A stretch of DNA of 64,000 nt, taken from NCBI GenBank assembly GCA_047495785.1, contig JBLDXI010000030.1:682001-746000 (forward strand), read 5' to 3'. The notes under the pieces were generated by a model, which was not told the origin of the DNA, made no database searches, and worked only from the letters and a program-made list of their open reading frames with translations. Made by a program: the position numbers and the translations under genes. Positions 9,676-19,635 of the stretch are shown piece by piece. The stretch is from Lepidodermella squamata (lineage: Eukaryota > Gastrotricha). Position 1 is the stretch's first letter. Each line of letters opens with the position of its first letter.

Positions 9676-10955
9676 TTAAGTTGTTGAGAATGGAGAAACG
9701 GATTCAACAGCAATTTTCCGCTGATTCCTACATCTGAATTTGTCAGTAAACCCAGGCCGCAGGATTTGAATGATTGGAGCTAACATTAATTCAACAGCAA
9801 AGATTGTTACGGCCGCTTTGTTAAACCAATACGTCAGGTATTGGGGGCCGATGTCGCGGTAGAGAGCTGTGAAAATTGAATGCAACAAACCAGGCTGGTA
9901 ACACACAAAAAATGTTACGACGGTCGCGAACGACTGCTTCAAGAAAAACAATTCGCGCTTCTTCCAATTCGCCTTCCGTCTCACTGCCGTATGACCCAGA
10001 GTGCCGCCTACCGACTTGATTTTCTGATGAATTTTTCTATAAAAAAATGAAATTTATTTGAGGAATGTGCTTGTGAACTAGTTCCTATTTCAAGATGACA
10101 GGTAGCAGTTGCAGTAGCAGTTGAGGTTCAAATTACGCTGGCATAAGTCCAATAATGGGGAGGCGTATAAATAGTTTCCTTACCTGAAGTTGTAAATCAT
10201 TATCGCTGAGCAGAAGACAGTAATAGAAGTGCCCATTAGCGACGCAATCATAGCAGTATCCAGATCCCAAAACAGATGGCTTTCCCAGACAGCACAAACT
10301 GGGAAAGCTGTATTGTTGCTCAATTCAGGTAGACGAATCATTCTCAATCCAAAATTTCGAAAGGGATAGACGCCGAGAATCCCCATTGCAATTATGCATA
10401 AAACACAGAGTGAAGTTAGTCCGAATATGACCTGAATAACCAGACGTAAAAAGATATTCAAATTTCTCATGGAGAACTCACTTTCTTCTTGTTGCTCTTC
10501 TGTTCAAGGCTGTTCGAAACAACACAAACTCGACGTTCGAAGCATATCAGAGTAAGAATTAAGAAACCGACCGCACTTGTAATGTACATCAGCAAAAGAA
10601 ACGCTATACATGAAGCCTCGCCCAACTCCCAAAAGCCTGTAGGCAGAGCTATGAGAATGCCTACGAGCCAAACCGCAACATAAACCACACCGGACACATT
10701 CAATGCAGCGAGAAGAATGCGGAAGTCGAGCTTGACTTCTTGTTTTCGGTAGATTATAATATTTCTTATATTCGATGCACTTACGATGAGGAAAAGCAGA
10801 GAAAATGGAACGGCGAACTTGACGCGGTCCGACAGCGTGTTGGATCTCAAGTTATGAAGTAGGCCCACAAAATACGGTCTTGGTCCGTCGAAACCGCGGT
10901 CGGGTAGATCGACCGATATCCAAGAATCGCCGATAATTTCACCCGTAAAATTCAT
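9676..10955 (-). CDS. Seven-transmembrane receptor (local family), member 2
   Basis: Three exons: 10955-10482, 10431-10184, 10036-9676; 360 residues. Exons 1 and 2 are exactly 474 and 248 bp, as in members 3 and 4, so the structure is strongly conserved. N-terminal signature MNFTGEIIGDSWISV, then LPDRGF, PRPYF and GLLHNL. TM3 is preceded by a conserved Cys (GEASC) and followed by FERR. Extracellular loop 2 has PVCAVWESH. After TM5 the chain reads MIYNFR at the last splice junction, and TM6 starts after WKKRELFFLKQS. TM7 ends IIQILRPGF. The ATG at 10955 is chosen over a spurious upstream one at 11024 by homology. Orphan GPCR-like; ligand unknown. Confidence 0.82.
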
Positions 10956-12725
10956 GAAATTCAGACAAATGCGGAGCAGAGATGAGTTGGTTTGCTTCTG
11001 ATAACTGATAAGCTGCACAGCCAATTATACACGGTCGCGATTCAATTAACTTAGTGCGAAAACAGCGTTCGAGATCGGGATGAATCCTGCTTTCTACGCT
11101 GATTAACTGAGGCGTGCGAAAGGGGAACAACAGTAAGAGACTAATTTACGCTTCCGTCTCTTAGGAGCTGTTGTCCTCTGGAATGCATGAGACGTGGGTG
11201 GCCTCACACATCAATTACAAATTGTTACTTCTTGTTATTTGTCCGGTTTTATCCCATGGGCGTCAGGCGATGGGAGATGGGAAAAATGGTATGATGAAGC
11301 GTGCATCACCGGAGATCGAATGAATTTATAATTGATGTTGATTGAGCGGATCAATTAAAAAGTCAAAGCAGGTTTAACAATGTCGTCGAATTTGTCCAAA
11401 GACATAATTTTGCTGTGAATGTCTGTGAATTTGTCGAATTGTCGTACCTATTGCCAAACCGTTATGAATTCTCAAACACAATTTTGAACAGAATCGGAAC
11501 ACTTTCGTTCGTTTTTCACCAACAACTTTGAAGGATGACAAATTGGCTATCATTCAGATACGGAGCCCGGTCTAATCGAGATCCGAGCGATCTGAGATCC
11601 GAAAATTCTATGCAGAAATTGCAGAGTTTGCTTCTGATAACTGATGCACGCCAATTATAGCAAATTATACACGGCCGTGATTCCTCCTAGCGAAAACAGC
11701 GTTCGAGATCACAATTTTTCATTATTAGAAAATCGACCACCCAGGACGAATCCTATTTTCTACGCTGATTAACTATCAGCTGAGGTGTACGAACGAGATT
11801 CAAACAGTAAACGCCTTATTAGCGCTTCAGTCTCTTAGAAGCTGTCCTCTGGAATGCATGGAAGCGGGGTCTAGAGGCGTGGGTGACCGGCGACATCAAT
11901 TAAAAAATCAGTATTACTGTCCGCATAGGGAGATTTCGCTTGTTGTTGGGGATGTACTTATTCAGCCCCCACTTAAAGTGACTTTAAAGTTACTTTACCT
12001 GACGACACAGACTGAAAAATCCGTCGGGCGAAATATTGTTACTCCGGAATCAGGAAGAGTCGTTCAAAGCTGATTACAGCTAAAATTATATACTCATGCC
12101 AGCCATAAAATAAAGCATCAAATAAAGTATTACAAATGATACTTAAACCGCAGCAAAACCGTGGTAAACCGCGGGTAGATCCACCGATATCCAAGCGTAT
12201 CCAATAATTTCACCCGTTATATTCATTAAATTTTTGAAAGGGCAGTTCAGATAGCATAGTTCTTCTGTTAAGTAGCTGTATGAAGATAAAGAGTAAAGAG
12301 CACGCTTTGAACATAATCAATCATCAACAGTCGGATAGGTTAGTCGCAGATGACGAAGGAGGAGCACGTAAGGAAACCAGCAGGATTCATCACAATGTCG
12401 CCTTCAGAAATCGGAACTGTAGCGTGTCCTCGGGAAAACTCGAAAAAAGTGTTTTAGGGACGAATGTCAAGGCAGGGATTGTCCATTCATAATTTATACG
12501 TTCGTGAAGGCATAAATGTCTTATAAAATTGAAAATCCAAACAAAAATGACTGGTAAACCCCTCGAAAATGATGATAATTCTGACTAATATTGATTACAT
12601 GAATTCCATTTTTTTATTTCCTGCTCTAATAGTTGAAAAGCGTAATTTCAACAAAATGGCCTAGGCGATCATCAATGGCAGCAATAACTAGCAGGCCTCA
12701 TGTGCACATTTCATGTGTCTGTCGC
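10956..12725. other. Intergenic region with duplicated 7TM-gene promoter and a receptor relic
   Basis: No intact gene. The 5' flank of member 2 (about 10985-11215) is present a second time at about 11628-11905: both share TTGCTTCTGATAACTGAT, CGAAAACAGCGTTCGAGATC, TTTCTACGCTGATTAACT and CTCTGGAATGCATG in the same order. A broken first-exon fragment of the 7TM family follows at 12155-12226. The block looks like a tandem gene duplication whose coding part was mostly deleted. Confidence 0.55.
12155..12226 (-). pseudogene. Relic of a 7TM-family first exon
   Basis: From the ATG at 12226 the minus strand reads MNITGEIIGYAWISVDLP, which matches the start of members 2-4, and then runs on in a diverged sequence corresponding to the DRGF region. 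No further transmembrane exons follow before member 2's territory. It is a dead fragment of a seventh gene copy. Confidence 0.7.
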
Positions 12726-13958
12726 TTATGCTTTCATGAAAGCTTTTAATTGTGTACTGCTTGCTGACTGGTTAGTTGAAATTGGCGACGGACATTCTGC
12801 AGCAACTTTACGCTGCATCCTGCGCTTGAATTTGTTAGAGAAACCAGGCCGCAGTATTTGGATGATAGGGGCGAATATCAATTGAAGTATGAAGATTATC
12901 ATCACGCCCTTGTTAGACCAATATGTCACATATCTCGGGCCAACTTCACGATAGAAAGCTATAAAGATTAACTGAATTAAAACAGGCGGGTAAAACACGA
13001 GAAAGGTGATGAAGGTAGCCAGTGACTGCTTCAAGAAAAACAATTCCCGCTTCTTCCAATCAGCCTTTCTATGCGCAGCGGCCAGAGCCCATGCGTAGCT
13101 AACCGACCGGATCTTCCCATATATTTGCCTGAAAATTGACGATCGAGAGTTAGTCTTGAAAAAGCGGACATGAGAATCTTACTTGAAGTTGTAAATCATG
13201 ACAAGTGAGCAGGAAATTGTAGCTGCACCGCTCGAAAGCGCAAAAATAGCAGCAGTGTCCACGTCCCAGGCCACATGGCTTTCCCAGCTGGCGCAAACCG
13301 GGAAAGCCGTATCGTTGCTCAGCTGAGGTAGGTGAATTAGTTTCACCCCGATATTTCGAAAGGGATACACGCTGAAAACTCCCATTGCAAGCATGGAGGA
13401 AACGTAGAGAGAAATTAGCATGAAAATGATCTGAAAAGGCATTAATCACAATCTATTCAACTGTTGGAAAATGAGCTCACATACCCTCTTTTGGTTGTAC
13501 TTCTGGTCGACGACGTCCGATACCACGCGAATTCGGCGTTCGAAGGTTATGAGAGTTAAAACAAAGAAATTCATGCCAGCCATGGCATAGATTAACCAAA
13601 GAAGCGTAATACACGAAGCGTCTCCCAATTCCCAATAGCCGGTCGGCAGAACTATGAGGATGCCCATTAGGTAAAGCACGGCAAAAAGCATGCTGGACAC
13701 ATTCAATGCGGTGACTAGAATGCGAAAGTCTAGTTTGACCTCTCGTTTTCGATATAACACAATATTTGCGATATTTGTAGCAATTAAGATGAGTGTAAGC
13801 AAAGAAAATGGCGCGGCGAACTTGAGACGGTCAGAAAACGCGTTGGATCTCAAGTTATGAAATAGACCTACGAAGTAAGGCCTCGCTCCAGCAAAACCAC
13901 GGTCGGGTAGATCGACCGATATCCAAGCGTCTCCGATTATTTCACCCGTAAGATTCAT
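12726..13958 (-). CDS. Seven-transmembrane receptor (local family), member 3
   Basis: Three exons: 13958-13485, 13430-13183, 13128-12726; 374 residues. The exon 1 and 2 lengths equal those of members 2 and 4. N-terminus MNLTGEIIGDAWISV, then LPDRGF and ARPYF, TM3 Cys in GDASC, FERR after TM3, PVCASWESH in loop 2, WKKRELFFLKQS before TM6, and IIQILRPGF after TM7. The cytoplasmic tail is a little longer than in member 2 and rich in Ser and Lys. Very similar to members 2 and 4, so recently duplicated. Probably a chemosensory-type GPCR at the cell surface, based on topology and tandem expansion only. Confidence 0.83.
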
Positions 13959-14790
13959 TTAATTTTAAATTATGCCTTTGAGGATGTCTCTTCAAGTTAG
14001 TCATTCTGATCATTAGCTGTAAACCGAGCGGAGCACGGTCGTGAACATAAAAATATGGCTAATGCTCGCCCGATGGCGTATGGAAGAGAGGGTTTTGAAA
14101 TCAGAACAAATTTTTGTCGACGGGAATGCGCGAAAACGTGGGTTGCATGTCTGCGGAGCGTGGGGTGTCCGGGAACTTCATGGTTCAAAATTAGCCCGAC
14201 CTCAGACTCGTTAGCCGAGGAAAGAAGCGCAAGAAATATTGGCAATCTTGTCGCTCCCGAGATTCAACTCGAGGGCATTCAGATAAGTGTCATAGTGTCA
14301 AGTGGTAAGTTTCATAGGTCTTAAAAAACTGCTCCTCAGGTGTTCTTCTTTCATTCGTCGAACAATTCTTTGTTTCATAGTTTGTATCAATTTTTGTTCC
14401 TTTCTCATTTAAAGGTCCATAGTACACGAGTGTTGTGTAGGACATGGTTGGGTAAGGAGTTGGGGGACACAAACTCGAATTCAACGATTTGCGTCGAAAG
14501 GCATCGAGCGATCCAGCTTGTTGAATGCATCATGCATCATGAGTCACATTGATATTAATGCATCGGAGTCCATCTGCCAGCCGGTTTTAATGCTCACAAA
14601 ACACAACTCGTGAAAAATAGGATGGAAGATGATACCACTAGATTTTTGAAAGATTCTCAAATAATCTTCATTCTTCATTTTTAAACATTGAAGGACATAT
14701 ATATTCACCGGTGATCACTCGCAGCAAAAACTGACAGTCTATTTTTAGATTCGCGTATTTCATAAAGCAACAATTAATACTAGACAGCTT
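13959..14790. other. Intergenic, nothing recognised
   Basis: An 832-bp gap holding the promoter side of member 3 and the 3' side of member 4. Short open frames on both strands (14055-14552) have no features. A small TGCATCATGCATCATG repeat is at about 14525-14540. Confidence 0.4.
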
Positions 14791-15997
14791 TTAATTAGTT
14801 GATGTCTGATTAGCTGAACATGGCGACGGACTCTCAACAGCAACTTTTCGCTGCTTCCTGCGCTTAAAATCATCAGAAAACCCGGGCCACAGTATTTGGA
14901 TGATAGGAGTGAATATCAATTGAAGAATAAAGGTTATTATCACGCCTTTGTTAGACCAATACGTCACGTATCTCGGTCCAACGTCACGATAGAGAGCGAT
15001 GAAGATTAACTGAATTAAAAATGGCGGGTAGAATATGAGAAATGTGATAAAGGTAGCGAATGACTGCTTCACGAAGAACAATTCGCGCTTCTTCCAATCA
15101 GCCATTTTTTTCATAGTGATTCGAGCCCAAACGAAGCTAAGCGACCTTATCTTGAGATAGATTTGTCTGAAAAAAGCGTTGGTGAGTCAGTCTTGAAATA
15201 TTACTGAAATAGTAATATTACCTGAAGTTGTAAATCATAACTACAGAGCAGAAAATTGATCCCAAAATGCTAGACAGCGCAAAGAGCGCAGCAGTGTCTA
15301 AGCCCCATACTACATGACTTTCCCAGATGGCACAGACGGGAAACAGCGTTTCGTTGTTCAATTCAGGTAGACGAATCATTCTGACCCCGAAGTTTCGAAA
15401 TGGATAAACGCTGAACATACCCATAGCAATCATGCTAAATAGGTAGAGAAATATTAGCGCGAGAATGATCTGAAAAGCACAGCGATGATATTCTTGTATT
15501 ATACCTGCAAATTGATTGCTCACCCTCTTCTGGTTACTCTTCTGCTCGACCGCTGTCGAAACCACGCAAAGCCGGCGTTCAAAGCTGATCAGAGTTAGAA
15601 CGAAGCAACTCATGCCGGCCATAGAATAGAGTAACCAAAGAAGCGTAATACACGAAGCGTCGCCTAATACCCAAAAACCGGTTGGCACAACTATGAGAAT
15701 GCCGACTAGGTAAAGCACACCGAAAGCCGTGCCGGATACATTCAGTGCAGCGAGAAGAATGCGGAAGTCGACCCTGACGTCTCGTTTTCGGTAGATGACG
15801 ATATTTGCAGTATTAGACACCACAAGGATGACGATAACCATTGTAAGTGGCACCGCGAAGTCGAGACGGTCCGATAGTGTTTTGGATCTCAAATTATGTA
15901 ATAGACCTACATAATACGGCCTCGGTCCGCCGAAGCCACGGTCTGGCAGATCAACGAATATCCAATCGTCGCCGATAATTTCACCTGTTATATTCAT
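14791..15997 (-). CDS. Seven-transmembrane receptor (local family), member 4
   Basis: Three exons: 15997-15524, 15469-15222, 15166-14791; 365 residues. The first intron (15470-15523, 54 bp) has no in-frame stop, so a naive reading frame runs straight through it; splicing restores alignment with members 2 and 3. N-terminus MNITGEIIGDDWIFV (a Met lies directly upstream at 16000), LPDRGF, PRPYY, GDASC before TM3, FERRLCVVS after TM3, PVCAIWESH in loop 2, WKKRELFFVKQS before TM6. TM7 region ends IIQILWPGF. Same role and uncertainty as members 2 and 3. Confidence 0.83.
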
Positions 15998-16574
15998 CAC
16001 ACAATTAAAATAATAAATAATCTTTTTCGTTGGAATATTTACGGTTATATAGGATTATTCTTTATTCTGATTAGCTGTGGTTAGAGTTCGGCTAGTGGTT
16101 CCCAGACGAAATAGAAGGAGCAGACAATGCGGCAAGGTCTGTTACAATTACGCCTTCAGAAATTAAAACTCGTTCCTCCGTTGAGAAATTTACGATTACG
16201 TGGTTATGCGGGGTTGGACGGGGGACATGTCTGTTTTTAATATTAGCTCCCAACGTCTGTAGAAGTATTTTTCCAGAAGGCGAACGGCTACCTGCGTGAC
16301 GCGGCTATAAGTAGCCTGCAACTGTAACATAACGTCATAGCTTCGAGTTGATCCGCTATCTGCCAAAAGCGAGATCTCGTCTAAAAGGTGGCAATAATGG
16401 CATTTGATCGAATTTGACATTCTCTGCAGTGCGCAAAGTAGTATTTTCGAACTAGGGGTATTGACGGGCCCACATATTATGACCAAAGGCCCCTTTTGGG
16501 GCTTTGTTTTTACTGTTTTCTTTACGCTTTTTTCAAATTTATCATTAATAGATTTGAATGGAAAGTATCATCAT
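15998..16574. other. Intergenic region containing a dispersed repeat
   Basis: Between member 4 and the 3' end of member 5. The segment 16426-16520 is one of three copies of a dispersed repeat (see repeat entries). A minus-strand open frame over 16196-16486 has no recognisable domain and overlaps the repeat, so it may be part of an old element. Confidence 0.4.
16426..16520 (+). repeat. Dispersed repeat, copy A
   Basis: The repeat begins GCAGTGCGCAAAGTAG and contains TCGAACTAGGGG, CGGGCCC and TATGACCAAAGG in order. It matches 28746-28850 on the same strand and part of 24612-24680 on the opposite strand. Nature unknown; a short non-autonomous element is likely. Confidence 0.6.
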
Positions 16575-17738
16575 CTAGCGACACAGCTTCCGCTGAAAAG
16601 CATCGCTGAAACCTGGTGTCAAACTTTGAATGATTGGTGCAAGCGCCATCTGGATTGCGAACGAAAACACCGCTCCCTTGTGAAACCAATACGTCATATA
16701 GCTTGGACCAACACTTCCGTAGCACGCGACCATGATGAATGATATAGCTACTGGCATGTTGAAGACGAAAAACGTGACGAAGGTAGCGAAAGACTGCTTC
16801 ACGAAGAAAACTTCACGCCTACGCCAGTCACTCGCCATTGAAATACTAGCTCTAACGATCGCTATGCCGACGTGAACAGATCTAATTTTTCGAAAAATTT
16901 TCCTGAAAAATGGATGCATTGTAAGCGATAAAATCATGTTTTCACAGTTTCAAAGCTACCAAAAATTATATGCTAGAATGCATGAGCAAAAGATCGGAGT
17001 TGCAAGCATGGAAATAGCTGGCAAAATTCCGGAGTCGACGTCAGAAGATCCAAGTCGGTATTCCCAGCTAGAACAAATCGGGAAAACTGTTTCATTGCTG
17101 ATTTCAGGAATGCTAACATATCTGAGGCTATAGATTTGAAGTGGGTAAACATTTAGCAGTCCTGACAAAACTAAGCCACTGATGACAGTTAAGAGCAGGA
17201 ACACAGCAATCTGAAATGAGATCGGTATAGCTTCGATTTGTAAAATCTCTCAGCTCACCTTTCTAGCGTTCGATTTTTGATCCACACTGTCCGAGAGTAC
17301 ACAATACCTTCGCTCAAAGCTGATCATCGTCAGGATGATATAACTCATGCTACCAATGCTGAAAAGTATCCACGATATTATGTTACAAGACGTTTCGCCA
17401 GCCTCCCAAAACCCGGTTGGCAAAACAATGAGAAACGCAGCGGCGTAGAGTGACACGAAAGTCACGTGAGTAAAATTTAGCGCACTGATCAGTATAAGAA
17501 AGTCGCGCTTGACTTTCCGCTTGACGTAAATTACAACATTTGCGATGTTTGTGATGATTAGAAAGACGAGAAGAATAGCGTAAGGTATATTGAATGCTAA
17601 TCGATCTTCCAACGATCTCTCCTCCAGATTATGGAACCAGCCTACAAAGTAAGGACGGGGTAGCGCGAAACCTCGATCTGCAGCTTCAATGAGCAGCCAG
17701 GATCCGCCCAACAGCTTTCCTGTTGTTACATTCGGCAT
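16575..17738 (-). CDS. Seven-transmembrane receptor (local family), member 5
   Basis: Three exons: 17738-17259 (480 bp), 17210-16960 (251 bp), 16902-16575; 352 residues. Intron positions and phases match members 2-4, but the sequence forms a second subgroup with member 6. Signature: GKLLGGSWLLIEAADRGF, PRPYFVGWFHNLEE, TM3 Cys in GETSC, FERRYCVLS after TM3, FPICSSWEY in loop 2, YNFWKIFRKIRS at the last junction, WRRREVFFVKQS before TM6, and APIIQSLTPGF after TM7. The tail is short. Probably an orphan chemoreceptor-like GPCR. Confidence 0.82.
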
Positions 17739-18166
17739 CTTTCAACTTTTACGATGAGGAAAAGAGGTCAATTTGAAGGCTTTTATTCATTTTATCGGCA
17801 TTTTGTGTGATATTACGACGAATGATATCGGGCTAGCTAGCCTAACGAAGCTAATTAAATCGGGATTTTCTACTCGAAGCTTCCCTATACAGGAGTGTAC
17901 TGACAAATGAGAAAATGCACTCAGAAAAGCTGCATTTAAAATCTATGGAGATACAATTTTTGATACAGAAATTTATTAATGCCATGTTAACTTTGAAAGA
18001 TACATTCAAAAGAACTGCAAAAGCCATTTCCCACCATTTTACACGATTTCACGAGGGAGATCGAAAAGCCGAAGTATTTCAGAAAAAAAACCCAACAATA
18101 CCAGGGTAATATCCTAGAAAGATTTAATCAAATGTCGTTTTATTTGAAAGTACAAGCATGAGATTT
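17739..18166. other. Intergenic, nothing recognised
   Basis: A 428-bp gap between two tandem 7TM genes: promoter side of member 5 and 3' side of member 6. No exon or repeat recognised. The plus-strand open frame at 17915-18109 is low-complexity and unsupported. Confidence 0.4.
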
Positions 18167-19371
18167 TCAATTTGTCGATTCATTAGAATTGCGAGTTGAT
18201 ACATGAATAGTCTCAACTTTCCGGCCACGTTTGAAAACGCGACTAAAGCCCGGCCTCAGGCTTTGAACAACCGGGGCGAGAGCCATTTGAAACGTGAAAG
18301 CAAACGCAGCTCCTTTATGAACCCAGTATGTCAAATGCCGTGGTCCTATGTCCCAATAGCAAGCAGTCAGCGTGAATGAAACAGCGATGGGTATGTGGAA
18401 TACGGCAAATGTTACAAATGAGACTAAGGACTGATTCACGAAAAACATCTCGCGTTTCCGCCAATCAGCTTTCATGACAACGCTAGTTCGAACAATTGCC
18501 ATTCCAACATGAGCCGATCGGATTTTTCGAAAGATTTTCCTAACAGAAATTCAAAAATTCAAATGAAATCATAAAATCGCTGGTGAAGTACCAGAAATTA
18601 TAGGCAAGTATTATAGAGCAAGCAATTGGTGTTAGGCACATGGACAGAGCCCCGAAAATAGCTGTATCAGCCTGGGTAGACCCGAGCCTGAAGTCCCATC
18701 CAGCGCATAGAGCATAAATTGTTTCATTGCTCAGCTCAGGAATCTTGACGTATCTCACTGAGAATGTTTGGAATGGATAAAACGACAGAAGTGCCGAAGA
18801 TATCAAGCAGGCTGCGAAGAAAGCTACCAAGAACAAAACGATCTAATTCAAAATAAAATTAACCAGATTGTATGAAACCGGCAGTAATGCTCACCTTTTT
18901 AACATTATTCCGTTGTTCCAAGCTATTCGACAGTACGCACAGTCGCCTCTCAAAACTTATCATTGTCAGAATGAAATAGCTCATGCCACCAATTGCGTAG
19001 AGGAGAAATAATAGAATCGTGCAGCTTTCTGGACTAGCTTCCCAAGACCCAGTTGGAAGTACAATGAAGAAAGCTGTTGCGTACAGCGATACAAAAGCAA
19101 TATGCGTAATGTTAAGCGCAGTCACCAAAATCAGAAAATCCAGCTTAACATTTCGTTTTACGTAAATAGCAATATTAACCACATTTGTGATGATTAAGAT
19201 AACGACGAGGATTGCGAAGGGTAGGATGAAAGCTAGCCTGTCAGCCACCGTCCGAGCTTCGAAGTTGTGAAACCAGCCGATGAAGTAAGGTCTAGGTTCA
19301 GGGAAGCCGCGATCCGGTGCGTCGATCAGCAGCCACGAGCTACCGATAAGTTTTCCTTGAGAATAGTTCAT
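18167..19371 (-). CDS. Seven-transmembrane receptor (local family), member 6
   Basis: Three exons: 19371-18895 (477 bp), 18842-18592 (251 bp), 18539-18167; 366 residues. Closest to member 5: GKLIGSSWLLIDAPDRGF, PRPYFIGWFHNFEA, TM3 Cys in SPESC, FERRLCVLSNS, loop 2 ALCAGWDFRLG, YNFW junction, WRKREMFFVNQS before TM6, and APVVQSLRPGF after TM7. The ATG at 19371 (MNYSQGKLIG) is chosen by homology; an upstream in-frame ATG at 19572 would add an unlikely 67-residue leader. Its promoter lies in the 264-bp gap beside the 3' end of the first Patched-related gene. Confidence 0.82.
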
Positions 19372-19635
19372 TAGTAGCCTGAATTCTGAATCGATGAAAA
19401 TACTTCTTACCATCGCGATGAGCTTTAAAAGTCTGACGAAGGTAATTATAAACGGTGAGCAAAGCCAATTTACTTTCGAAACTTGGATATAGCGTCTATA
19501 GTCAATAATCAGGTAATTAATAAGAATAACGAGCATTGCATGTGAATGGGGATAGTTAGGCTGATATGTCACTTGTCGATCGTCTTTGCCGCCTCGGAGT
19601 TGTCAAATCCGCGTTTTGCCTCGACCGTCTCGGGT

